Assembly: GCF_003386865.1 (NCBI RefSeq)
Contig: NZ_QTUA01000001.1
Span: 1,612,001 to 1,676,000, forward strand
Source: Calidifontibacter indicus
GTDB lineage: Bacteria; Actinomycetota; Actinomycetes; Actinomycetales; Dermatophilaceae
Reading direction: 5' to 3'
Length of the DNA stretch: 64,000 nucleotides
Shown here piece by piece: positions 1-7,796 of the stretch. The position numbers were made by a program, and so were the translations under genes. The notes below the pieces were generated by a model that worked only from the letters and a program-made list of their open reading frames with translations, did no database searches and was not told the DNA's origin. Numbering within the stretch: the first letter of the stretch is position 1; every line of letters starts with the position of its first letter.

Positions 1-414
1 GCCGCCGTCGGCGAATCGGTCGACTGCATGACACCGGCCGGACCGGTGCAGGGAAGGATCGCCGACCTCGGCAAGGACTGGCTGGTCCTTGAGGAGTCTG
101 GGCGAGGCAGCGCGATCGTGCCGGCCTCGGCCGTCGTCAGCATCGGCGGACTCGGCAGGCGCAGTGACAAGGCGACGACTCCGGCGCGACGGTTCGGTCT
201 GGGCGTCGCCCTGCGCGCGGTCTCGCGCGACCGGTCACCGGTGGCGGTGCACGACGTCGCGGGCGGGCTCTGGGCCGGCACGATCGACTTCGTCGGCAGT
301 GATCACCTCGAGGTGGTGCTGCACCCGGCCGATGCGCTGCCGCGGGGCGCAGCGGTCACCGGACGCCGTGTCGTGCCGTGGTCGTCGATCGCGATCGTGA
401 GACGAATCGGTTAG
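1..414 (+). CDS. Hypothetical protein, 5' end cut by window edge
   Basis: The reading frame is open from base 1, with nine in-frame codons before the first ATG at 28, so the gene very probably begins outside the window. The visible 137 residues are rich in Val, Gly and Ala. They contain two similar short beta-rich stretches (around GRIADLGKDWLVL and GTIDFVGSDHLEVV), each with a Gly, two acidic residues and a hydrophobic run, as in a small duplicated beta-barrel. I do not recognise the family. It lies upstream of an HTH protein gene on the other strand. Function unknown; coding status is supported by GC-rich third positions. Confidence 0.6.
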   Translation, partial: AAVGESVDCMTPAGPVQGRIADLGKDWLVLEESGRGSAIVPASAVVSIGGLGRRSDKATTPARRFGLGVALRAVSRDRSPVAVHDVAGGLWAGTIDFVGSDHLEVVLHPADALPRGAAVTGRRVVPWSSIAIVRRIG

Positions 415-475
415 CGCGACAACGCAATACGACGACGAGACGCCTCGGATTGCGCGGACGTCGTCGCTCGCAGAC

Positions 476-685
476 TCACTCGGTGAGCGTGCCCGACTCC
501 ACCTTCGATCGGGTGTCGGCGTAGGCCCGCTGGATGTAGGCCTCCAACTCCTCGGCTTCGATCCGCCACGACTTACCGACCTTGATCGCCGGCAGATCGC
601 CGGAGCTGATGAGGCCGTAGACGGCGCGCGCCGAGATGTTCAACGTCTCGGCGACGTCGGCGATCTGCAGGAAACGTGCGGGCAC
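476..685 (-). CDS. Small excisionase/MerR-like helix-turn-helix protein
   Basis: This 69-residue protein starts at a GTG at 685. It is almost entirely one winged HTH of the HTH_17/excisionase type: FLQIADVAETLNISARAVY forms the helix-turn-helix, LISSGDLPAIKVGKSWRI the wing, and EELEAYIQ the closing helix. Such proteins bind DNA and in actinobacteria are usually BldC-like regulators rather than phage excisionases; no integrase is nearby. It is divergent from the SAF/CpaE-like pair starting at 876, with 190 bases between, so it may regulate that pair (inference). Longer upstream starts would run into the SAF gene on the opposite strand and are rejected. Confidence 0.8.
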   Translation of the reverse strand: MPARFLQIADVAETLNISARAVYGLISSGDLPAIKVGKSWRIEAEELEAYIQRAYADTRSKVESGTLTE

Positions 686-875
686 CGGTGGTCCTTCCTC
701 GGGGCGGTTCGTCGCGATGTGTCGCAGTCTGTCGGCTGCGGCACGGCGGTGTGGCTCCATTGTCGCCCATCGCGGGCTTGAACAAGTTTTTACCTGTGGA
801 AAGCGCATCCGGCGCGGTCGGCGCAGCAAGATGACCCGGACGCGCAACACGGCGCGAAGCCAGGGGAGAAGCACC

Positions 876-1544
876 ATGGGGGAGACCCGAACCGCCGACG
901 CGCGCACCGCACAGCGGCTGCAGAAACCGTCCTGGAAGGACGGTCGATTGATCGCCGGCGTGCTGCTGGTGGTCGTCGCGATGCTGCTCGGGGCGATGAC
1001 CCTCAAGCACTTCGATTCCTCGGTGCAGGTGCTGCGCGCCAAGCACACTTTGCTGCCCGGCGACACCGTGTCGGCTGCCGACGTCGAGGTGGTCAAGGTG
1101 CGCCTCGACGGTGGTCGCAAGGGCTACTTCGGCCCTCCCGGGAAGCCCGGCGGCACCGTGCTGCGTGAGGTGCGAGCCGGTGAGCTGGTGCCGACCAGCG
1201 CCGTCGGTTCGGCTGCCGAGGTGAAGGCCAAGAGCATCGGCGTGCCGGTCAGCGGGTCGCAGGCCGCGGCGCTCGTGCGTGGATCGGTGGTCGACGTCTG
1301 GGTGGCGCGCCGCACGCCCGGCGCAACCGGCACCAACGACTTCCAGCAACCGACGCGTGAGGTGCAGCGGGCCACCGTCCACCGGGTGCCCTCGGCGGGA
1401 TCGGGGCTGGGTGTCTCCACCGGCGGCGACCAGGTCTACGTGCTCGTGCCCGACGTCAAGGTGGCGACGTTGATCGAGTCGGTCAACGGGGGAGCGAAGG
1501 TGACTCTTGTGCCGGCGGCCGGGTCGCCGATGAAGAGCAACTGA
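876..1544 (+). CDS. SAF-domain membrane protein, CpaB-like
   Basis: 222 residues starting at ATG 876, preceded by AGGGGAGA at 862-869. A short cytoplasmic N-terminus is followed by one membrane segment (about residues 24-43, LIAGVLLVVVAMLLGAM) and an extracytoplasmic SAF domain (about 52-115, with LLPGDTVSAADV and VRAGELVPTSAV). SAF proteins of this shape belong to the CpaB/RcpC family of Flp pilus assembly, where they sit in or near the secretin. This Gram-positive has no outer membrane, and no other pilus gene follows except the CpaE-like ATPase that overlaps by one base (TGATG at 1542-1546). Role uncertain. Confidence 0.8.
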   Translation: MGETRTADARTAQRLQKPSWKDGRLIAGVLLVVVAMLLGAMTLKHFDSSVQVLRAKHTLLPGDTVSAADVEVVKVRLDGGRKGYFGPPGKPGGTVLREVRAGELVPTSAVGSAAEVKAKSIGVPVSGSQAAALVRGSVVDVWVARRTPGATGTNDFQQPTREVQRATVHRVPSAGSGLGVSTGGDQVYVLVPDVKVATLIESVNGGAKVTLVPAAGSPMKSN

Positions 1545-2884
1545 TGAGTCCCGGTGTCATCACCGTCATCACCGGTGTCACGGCACGCGCCGAGGCCGAC
1601 CTCGCCACCGTGCTCGGCTCGGCGGCCGGACTCGACCTCGTGCGCCGGTGCGCCGATCTCGCGGAGGTCGTGTCGGTCGCGGCGGCGGGACGCGCGCAGG
1701 TCGCGCTGATCTCGGTCGATCTGCCCGGACTCGACCGGTCGGTGCTGAGCGATCTCGCCGGCTACGGGGTGCGGGTGGTCGGCGTGCACGTCGACGAGAC
1801 CGACGAGCGCACCTTGCGCGAATGGGGTGTGCCCTGGCTGGTGCCCGAACACGCCGACGAAGCCGAGGTGCTCGACCGGGTGCGGGCCGCCGCCGCTTCC
1901 GAGATCGCGGTGCCGACGCGCAAGCCGGGCGACCCGCTCTCAGCCGAGACGGTCGGGGTGACCGACAACGGCGGCGACAGATCAGCGGCGTCCGACCAAC
2001 CGGCCGCAGCGGACGAGTCCGACCCGAACGACCGCGACGAACCGGGCAAGGTGATCGTCGTCTGGGGCACCGGCGGCGCGCCGGGCCGATCGGTGCTGGC
2101 CGCCGGGCTCGCCGCCGAACTCGCAGCCGCCGGCGAGGCGACACTGCTGGTCGATGCCGACACCTACGGCGCCTGCCAGGCGCAGATGTTCGGCATCCTC
2201 GACGAGGCGCCGGGCATCGCCGCCGCCGCCCGACTGGCCGAGGCCGGACGGCTCGACACCGTCTCGCTCGGCGGGGTGGCGCCCCTCATCAGCGACCGCC
2301 TGCGGGTTTTGACCGGACTGCCCCGCGCCGATCGGTGGCCCGAGATCCGCAGCGCAGCGCTCGAGCGGGTGGTCGAGGTGGCCCGGTCGATGCACCGCTG
2401 GACGATCATCGACGTAGCGGCGCCCACCGACCTCGACGAGGAGCTCAGCTACGACACGCTGGCCCCGCAACGCAACATGGCCACCCGGGCCGTGCTCGAA
2501 GCCGCCGACGAGGTGATCGTGGTCGCGTCCGGTGATCCGATCGGGCTCGGACGCCTGGTGCAAGCCCTCGACCAGCTCACCGACTTCGGACCGGCGACGC
2601 GCACCGTCGTGGTCAACAAGGTGCGCGCCTCGGCGGCCGGGCGTCACCCGGAGGACCAGATCACCGAGGCACTCCACCGGTTCAGCGGCGTCACCCCGGT
2701 GCTGCTGCCCGACGACCGGGACGCACTCGACGCCGCCCTGCTGGCCGGGCGCACAGTGACCGAGGTGTCGCCGTCCGCACCTCTGTCGCAGGCGATCCGC
2801 GACCTCGCGAACCAGCGCCTCGGACTGCCGAGCACCGGACGGTCGGGGTCACGCCGGCGGGGAATCCTGCGCCGCACTGGTTGA
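1544..2884 (+). CDS. CpaE/Ssd-like MinD-family ATPase
   Basis: 446 residues. An N-terminal receiver-like region (1-120) is followed by an acidic linker and a MinD/ParA-type P-loop domain from about 165. The Walker A region reads GTGGAPGRS, so both lysines of the deviant KGGxGK[ST] motif are missing; a Walker A' acidic strand (LLVDADTYG) and the long alpha/beta fold are kept. Mycobacterial septum-site protein Ssd and CpaE/TadZ are the closest described relatives I can name. They localise pilus or division machinery at the membrane. Translationally coupled to the SAF gene (shared base 1544). No tadA, tadB or tadC follows. Whether it binds ATP is doubtful. Confidence 0.75.
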   Translation: MSPGVITVITGVTARAEADLATVLGSAAGLDLVRRCADLAEVVSVAAAGRAQVALISVDLPGLDRSVLSDLAGYGVRVVGVHVDETDERTLREWGVPWLVPEHADEAEVLDRVRAAAASEIAVPTRKPGDPLSAETVGVTDNGGDRSAASDQPAAADESDPNDRDEPGKVIVVWGTGGAPGRSVLAAGLAAELAAAGEATLLVDADTYGACQAQMFGILDEAPGIAAAARLAEAGRLDTVSLGGVAPLISDRLRVLTGLPRADRWPEIRSAALERVVEVARSMHRWTIIDVAAPTDLDEELSYDTLAPQRNMATRAVLEAADEVIVVASGDPIGLGRLVQALDQLTDFGPATRTVVVNKVRASAAGRHPEDQITEALHRFSGVTPVLLPDDRDALDAALLAGRTVTEVSPSAPLSQAIRDLANQRLGLPSTGRSGSRRRGILRRTG

Positions 2885-2960
2885 AACCGGCTGAAACCCG
2901 CTACTACCGGCTGGATTCGTGACGGGCATCCGGGTGCCCACCGGGTCGTGGAATGAGAAC

Positions 2961-4379
2961 ATGGGCGCCGTGGCCGACCGACTGAGTTCCCTCGACGCAT
3001 CCTTCCTGTACCTGGAGGACAACACCACGCCCATGCATGTGGGGTCGGTGATGACCTTCAAACCGCCCCAGGAGGGTTTCGAGTACGACAACGTGCTCGA
3101 CCTGGTCAGCAACCGCATCGCGTTCGTGCCGCGCTACCGGCAGAAGGTGCGGTTCACGCCCGGGCGCATCAGCAACCCGGTCTGGGTCGACGACCGCGAC
3201 TTCGACATCACCTATCACGTGCGCCGGTCGGCGCTGCCGAAGCCGGGCACCACCGCGCAACTGGAGGAGTTCGTCGGACGCATCCAGTCGCGGGCGCTCG
3301 ACCGGAGCAGGCCGCTGTGGGAGCTGTACCTGGTGGAGGGGTTGCAGGGCGGCAGGTTCGCGATCGTCACCAAGACCCATCAGGCGCTGGTCGACGGCGT
3401 CAACGCGATCGACATCGGTCAGGTCATCGTCGACCCCGAGGCCAGCCGTGAGGACCAGATCCCGCAGACGTGGCGTCCGCGCGCCGAACCCAGTTCGGTC
3501 GAGCTGCTCGCCGACAGCGTCTGGTCGGCGGTGCGCCGCCCGGGCCGTGCGTTGTCCGAGGGTGTGAGCGCGATCAGCAATGTGCACACCCTCGGTCGAC
3601 GGGTGATGGGCACGGCCACCGACGTGCTCGGCGCGATCGCCCGCACCGCCACCAGCCCGGCGCCGTCCAGCCCGCTCAACACCTCGGGCGGCGGCTACCG
3701 CCGCTTCGTGATGCTGGAGTCGAAGTTGGCCGACTACCAGAAGGTGCGCTCCAGGGTCACGACCCCGACGGCGAACGAGCACATCACCGTGCACGACGTC
3801 GTGCTCGCGGCGGTCGCCGGCGGTCTGCGCGCCTGGCTGATGGCCCGCGGTCAGGCCGTCGACAGCGGCGCCACCGTGCGCGCGATGGTGCCGGTCAGCA
3901 CCCACTCGATCGACGACGAGTCCGAAGCCGACCAGGTGACCGCGTGTTTCGTCGACCTGCCGGTCGGCGAACCCAATGCTCGGATGCGCCTGCACCAGGT
4001 CGCGTACGCGATGCAGCAGCAGGTCGACTCCCGCACCGCCGTCGGCGCACGTTCGCTGTCGGCGCTGTCCGGTTTCGCCCCGCCGACGCTGCACTCGCTC
4101 GGTGCCCGGCTCGGCAGCGCCATGTCGCGCCGCATGTTCAACCTCGTGATCACCAACGTGCCCGGCCCCCAGCACAAGATGTACGCCGCCGACGCCGAGA
4201 TGGTCGGCTCGTGCCCGGTCATCCCGCTCGGCAAGGGGCAGGCGCTTGCGATCGGGTTGACGTCGTACAACGGCAAGGTGTTCGTGGGGCTCACCGCCGA
4301 CCGCGACACGATGCCCGACGTCGAGATGCTCGGCCAGTGCATCGAGGAAGCGTTGTCCGAGCTCATGATCGAGAGCTGA
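2961..4379 (+). CDS. Wax ester synthase / diacylglycerol O-acyltransferase (WS/DGAT)
   Basis: 472 residues from ATG 2961; a GTG at 2919 would add 14 residues but lacks a ribosome site. Family marks are the N-terminus RLSSLDASFLYLED, the PLW motif (RSRPLWELYLVEG, near 115), the active-site block near residue 140 and ITNVPGPQHKMY near 399. These enzymes join acyl-CoA to long alcohols or diacylglycerol to make storage lipid at the membrane. The active-site block reads HQALVDG instead of HHxxxDG, with the second, catalytic-type histidine replaced by Gln. It may therefore use a different base or have another acyl acceptor. The C-terminal domain is complete. Confidence 0.88.
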   Translation: MGAVADRLSSLDASFLYLEDNTTPMHVGSVMTFKPPQEGFEYDNVLDLVSNRIAFVPRYRQKVRFTPGRISNPVWVDDRDFDITYHVRRSALPKPGTTAQLEEFVGRIQSRALDRSRPLWELYLVEGLQGGRFAIVTKTHQALVDGVNAIDIGQVIVDPEASREDQIPQTWRPRAEPSSVELLADSVWSAVRRPGRALSEGVSAISNVHTLGRRVMGTATDVLGAIARTATSPAPSSPLNTSGGGYRRFVMLESKLADYQKVRSRVTTPTANEHITVHDVVLAAVAGGLRAWLMARGQAVDSGATVRAMVPVSTHSIDDESEADQVTACFVDLPVGEPNARMRLHQVAYAMQQQVDSRTAVGARSLSALSGFAPPTLHSLGARLGSAMSRRMFNLVITNVPGPQHKMYAADAEMVGSCPVIPLGKGQALAIGLTSYNGKVFVGLTADRDTMPDVEMLGQCIEEALSELMIES

Positions 4380-4407
4380 GAATGCCGAGGGATCGAGGAA
4401 TGCTGCG

Positions 4408-4851
4408 ATGACGACCATGCGACGGGTGTACCTGCCCCTGACCGAACAGCAGTTGACTGGGCTGCGGGAGACCCGCGAACTCGCCGACCGCACGTCGCCC
4501 GGCTTCGCCGTCACCGACGCGGTGCGGGCCGAGCAGGCGGGCACGGACGACGACGAGCTGTACGAGTTCGCGGTGACCCAGGCGGCTGCCCGCGCCGCCC
4601 TGCAGGCCGACGGTGTGGTCGTTGCCGCGGCCGACATAGCGTCCGCGTCCTCGGGGGTCGCCGAGGAAACCGGCGACGGCGCCGTGTCGGGTGCTGTTCG
4701 AGTGTCAGGACCGTTGCCGCTCAAGCGATTTGCGAGCTTCCACCTCATCGACCGCGGTGCCGCCGAGGACGACCCGGAGGCCGAGGTCGAGCTGTCCTGG
4801 TTCGATGCCACCGAGCTCGACCTACTGCTCGACGTCATCGGCAACAGCTGA
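4408..4851 (+). CDS. Conserved actinobacterial hypothetical protein (DUF6912-like)
   Basis: 147 residues, ATG at 4408 with GAGGAA at 4393-4398. The N-terminus (MRRVYLPLTEQQLTGL) and the C-terminal acidic helix after EVELSWFDATELDLLLD match a small actinobacterial family I know only as a domain of unknown function. An alanine-rich middle (VTQAAARAALQ) is probably helical. No membrane segment or signal peptide. It lies 28 bases after the acyltransferase gene and may be cotranscribed with it. Function not known; the family assignment is from memory of the N-terminal pattern and is tentative. Confidence 0.65.
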   Translation: MTTMRRVYLPLTEQQLTGLRETRELADRTSPGFAVTDAVRAEQAGTDDDELYEFAVTQAAARAALQADGVVVAAADIASASSGVAEETGDGAVSGAVRVSGPLPLKRFASFHLIDRGAAEDDPEAEVELSWFDATELDLLLDVIGNS

Positions 4852-4948
4852 CCGCCACGCCTGCACGACCGTCTGAGACGATGGCCCGTCCCGTTCGCGT
4901 CGGCCAGCCGAACGAATTCAACCCACAGCGACGAAGGAGCCACCCTTG

Positions 4949-6577
4949 ATGGACGCCGTCACCAACCCGCCGGCACCGGTCAACGAGCCGGTGCTCGACT
5001 ACGCCCCCGGCAGCCCCGAGCGCGCCTGTTTGGAGGTGGCCCTGGCTCAGATCGGTTCGGAGCAGGTCGAGCTGCCGCACACCATCGGTGGCAAGCGGGT
5101 GATGGGCGGTGGCCGCGCGGTCGCGGTGCGTCAGCCGCACGCGCACAAGAAGGTGCTCGGCACCTTGAAGAACGCCACCGTCGAGGACGCACAGGCCGCC
5201 GTGCAGGCGGCCAAGGACGCCGCTCCGGGCTGGCGTGAACTCAGCTTCGACGACCGCGCCGCGATCCTGCTGAAGGCCGCCGACCTGCTGTCCGGTCCGT
5301 ACCGCGCCCGGATGAACGCCGCGACGATGCTCGGACAGTCGAAGACCTGCTACCAGGCCGAGATCGACTCCGCCTGCGAGCTGATCGACTTCTGGCGGTT
5401 CAACGTGCACTTCGCCCGCCAGATCATGCAGGAGCAGCCGGGCGCGAACGCCAAGGGTGTCTGGAACCGCACCGACCACCGTCCGCTCGAGGGATTCGTC
5501 TACGCGATCACGCCGTTCAACTTCACCGCGATCGCCGGCAACCTGCCGACCGCCCCGGCGCTGATGGGCAACACCGTCGTGTGGAAGCCGAGCCCCACCC
5601 AGAACCGCGCCGCGCAGATCACCATGGAACTGCTCGAAGCCGCCGGAATGCCCCCGGGCGTCATCAACCTCGTCACCGGTGACGGTCTGAACGTGTCCAA
5701 GGTGGCCCTCGCCGACCGCGACCTGGCCGGCATCCACTTCACCGGTTCGACCCCGACCTTCCAGCACCTGTGGAGCGGGGTCGGCGCCAACCTGTCCAAC
5801 TACCGCACCTACCCGCGACTGGTCGGCGAGACCGGCGGCAAGGACTTCATCCTGGCCCACCCGTCGGCCGACCCCGACGTGCTGCGCACCGCGATGATCC
5901 GCGGCGCGTTCGAGTTCCAGGGTCAGAAGTGCTCGGCCGCCAGTCGCGCCTACGTGCCGGCCAGCCTGTGGAAGAAGATCAAGGGCGACCTCGTGTCGTT
6001 GACCGAGGGCATCACCCAGGGCGACGTCACCGACTTCTCCAACTTCATGGGTGCCGTCATCGACGACCGTGCGTTTGCCAAGCACAAGGACGCCATCGAC
6101 ATGGCGCACTCGCACAAGGACATCACGGTGCTCGCCGGCGGCACCTACGACGACTCGGTCGGCTACTTCGTCCGCCCGACCGTGCTCGAGGTCGGCGACC
6201 CCGAGCACCTGGTGTTCTCGACCGAGTACTTCGGCCCGATCCTCGCGGTGCACGTCTTCCCCGACCGGCAGTACGACAAGGTGCTCGACCAGATGGAGTC
6301 GGTCGCTCCGTACGCGCTGACCGGTTCTATCATCGCCACCGACCGCCGCGCGATCGCCGACGCCACCAAGCGTCTGCGCTTCGCGGCCGGCAACTTCTAC
6401 ATCAACGACAAGCCGACCGGTGCCGTCGTGGGTCAGCAGCCCTTCGGTGGCGGACGCGCGTCAGGCACCAACGACAAGGCCGGCTCCGCCGCCAACCTGA
6501 TGCGGTGGACCAGCCAGCGCTCCATCAAGGAAACGTTCGTGCCGCCCACCGACTACCGCTACCTACACCAGGGCTGA
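4949..6577 (+). CDS. pruA: L-glutamate gamma-semialdehyde (P5C) dehydrogenase
   Basis: 542 residues. It oxidises glutamate-5-semialdehyde to glutamate with NAD+, the second step of proline catabolism. The aldehyde dehydrogenase catalytic Cys is at about 328 (FQGQKCSAASRAY) and the general-base Glu at about 294 (VGETGGKDF); cofactor and substrate loops include ITPFNFTAIAGNLPTAPALM and QQPFGGGRASGTNDKAGS. Start chosen at ATG 4949, with AAGGAG at 4934-4939; a TTG just before it (4946) is less likely. No proline dehydrogenase is adjacent. The product feeds the large glutamate dehydrogenase 1.2 kb downstream. Followed by a strong hairpin terminator. Confidence 0.95.
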   Translation: MDAVTNPPAPVNEPVLDYAPGSPERACLEVALAQIGSEQVELPHTIGGKRVMGGGRAVAVRQPHAHKKVLGTLKNATVEDAQAAVQAAKDAAPGWRELSFDDRAAILLKAADLLSGPYRARMNAATMLGQSKTCYQAEIDSACELIDFWRFNVHFARQIMQEQPGANAKGVWNRTDHRPLEGFVYAITPFNFTAIAGNLPTAPALMGNTVVWKPSPTQNRAAQITMELLEAAGMPPGVINLVTGDGLNVSKVALADRDLAGIHFTGSTPTFQHLWSGVGANLSNYRTYPRLVGETGGKDFILAHPSADPDVLRTAMIRGAFEFQGQKCSAASRAYVPASLWKKIKGDLVSLTEGITQGDVTDFSNFMGAVIDDRAFAKHKDAIDMAHSHKDITVLAGGTYDDSVGYFVRPTVLEVGDPEHLVFSTEYFGPILAVHVFPDRQYDKVLDQMESVAPYALTGSIIATDRRAIADATKRLRFAAGNFYINDKPTGAVVGQQPFGGGRASGTNDKAGSAANLMRWTSQRSIKETFVPPTDYRYLHQG

Positions 6578-6595
6578 GCGACAACGGCTTTCCAA

Positions 6596-6634
6596 TGACG
6601 AAGGGGCGACGCCGATGGCGTCGCCCCTTCGTCA
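6596..6634. terminator. Perfect 18-bp hairpin terminator between pruA and DUF2505 gene
   Basis: Bases 6596-6613 pair perfectly with 6617-6634 around a GAT loop. There is no long T run on either side. It lies between convergent genes, so it can end both transcripts. Confidence 0.85.
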
Positions 6635-6664
6635 TGTCTTGCGCACATCCGCGCCCATTCGGAC

Positions 6665-7162
6665 TCAGCGTTCGGCGAGGTACTCCCGACCGATCCGCTC
6701 CTCCTGCTCGAGGGCGTGGAAGAAGGACGGGGCCGCAGCCTTCTCGATCTTGCCGCCGATGATCGGGATGCCCCCGCGCAGGTCGCCGTTCACCGCGACC
6801 GTCGACTCGGCGTCGCCGTCGGCGCTGAGGGTGACGGTGCCCTTCATCGACGCGGGCGTGCCACGGACGTCGACGACCAGGTCGGCGACGCGCGCGCCGT
6901 CGGCGCCGGCCGCGCCCCAGGTCTGCGTCTCGACCACGGTGATCGTGCGGCCGACCATCGCGCGGATGTTCTCGGGGAAGGCGTCGGTGGGCAGCACCCG
7001 TTCGACGGTGATGACGTGTCCGTCGGCGCGCTCGGCGATGTCGATGCTGCCGCCGTCGGTACTCGTGGCGTCGGTCTTGCGCTGCTGGAACGCCTCGTCG
7101 CAGATCATCGCGTAGACGTCGGTGGCGGGGGCGGGGTAGGTCCAGGATCGGTCGATCTTCAT
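6665..7162 (-). CDS. DUF2505 domain protein (START-like fold)
   Basis: 165 residues covering one DUF2505 domain. It begins MKIDRSWTYPAPATDVYAM, continues with beta strands (HVITVERVLP, TITVVETQTW) and ends in a C-terminal helix (APSFFHALEQEERIGREYL). This SRPBCC/START-like fold binds hydrophobic ligands in known relatives; the ligand is unknown here. The start codon overlaps the stop of the upstream gene (CATCA, 7160-7164), so the two are translationally coupled and likely act together. Convergent with pruA across a strong hairpin. Confidence 0.85.
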   Translation of the reverse strand: MKIDRSWTYPAPATDVYAMICDEAFQQRKTDATSTDGGSIDIAERADGHVITVERVLPTDAFPENIRAMVGRTITVVETQTWGAAGADGARVADLVVDVRGTPASMKGTVTLSADGDAESTVAVNGDLRGGIPIIGGKIEKAAAPSFFHALEQEERIGREYLAER

Positions 7163-7677
7163 CAGCGCAGCGTAGCGATCACCTTGCGGTACAGGGATCG
7201 TTCGGCGACGCTGAGCCGGGCGGTGCTCTGCCCGTCGTCGCTCTCGGACGCCGCGAACTCACGCACCTGGTCGACATGCTCGCCGAGCAGGTCGCCCAGC
7301 ACCCGCACCACGTCGCTGAGTTCCTGGCCGGTGCGCCGCGCGGCGTCATCGGCAACGGTCTGCACGACGCGCTGGATCGACGCGGCGCACCGCCGGAATT
7401 CCTGTGCCGCTGTGGACAGTTCGGCGGTGTCGACGCGGCTGCGCGGTCGGAAGGAGCCGGCCGCGGCGAGGCCGTCGGCGAGATGCAGTTCGACGCTCGG
7501 CCCACCGACCAGCCAGTCGTGCCATCCGAGCAGCGCCTCGGCGATCTGCTCCACCGCGCCCGTCACTGCGTCGGTGACCGTGTCGGTGGCCGTCTCGACC
7601 CGCACCGACAACAGCGCTGGAACCGTCGCCGCGAGTCGGCGCAGGTCGTCGTCCCGGGCGAGGTTGGCGGAGGGCAT
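7162..7677 (-). CDS. Hypothetical protein coupled to DUF2505 gene
   Basis: 171 residues from ATG 7677. Longer frames reach back toward the start of the glutamate dehydrogenase gene (7797) and are unlikely. The protein looks all-helical, with several amphipathic heptad-like stretches (VETATDTVTDAVTGAVEQIA; DDAARRTGQELSDVVRVL; HVDQVREFAAS), and has no signal peptide or Cys. I do not recognise the family. It overlaps the DUF2505 gene by one codon position, which points to a common task. It is divergent from the glutamate dehydrogenase gene with about 119 bases between the starts. Confidence 0.65.
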   Translation of the reverse strand: MPSANLARDDDLRRLAATVPALLSVRVETATDTVTDAVTGAVEQIAEALLGWHDWLVGGPSVELHLADGLAAAGSFRPRSRVDTAELSTAAQEFRRCAASIQRVVQTVADDAARRTGQELSDVVRVLGDLLGEHVDQVREFAASESDDGQSTARLSVAERSLYRKVIATLR

Positions 7678-7796
7678 GCGGACGAGGCTAACCCCACCGC
7701 CCTGTCCGTGGCGCAGTTCACAGGAGCGATATGGTCGGCAGCGGTGCACAACGACGTGCGCCGACACGCGACTCACCCACGAGGTTCGTACGCCCA

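Noticed and set aside
2919-2960. GTG start adding 14 residues to the acyltransferase
   Set aside because: No ribosome site, and the family N-terminus begins just after the ATG at 2961.
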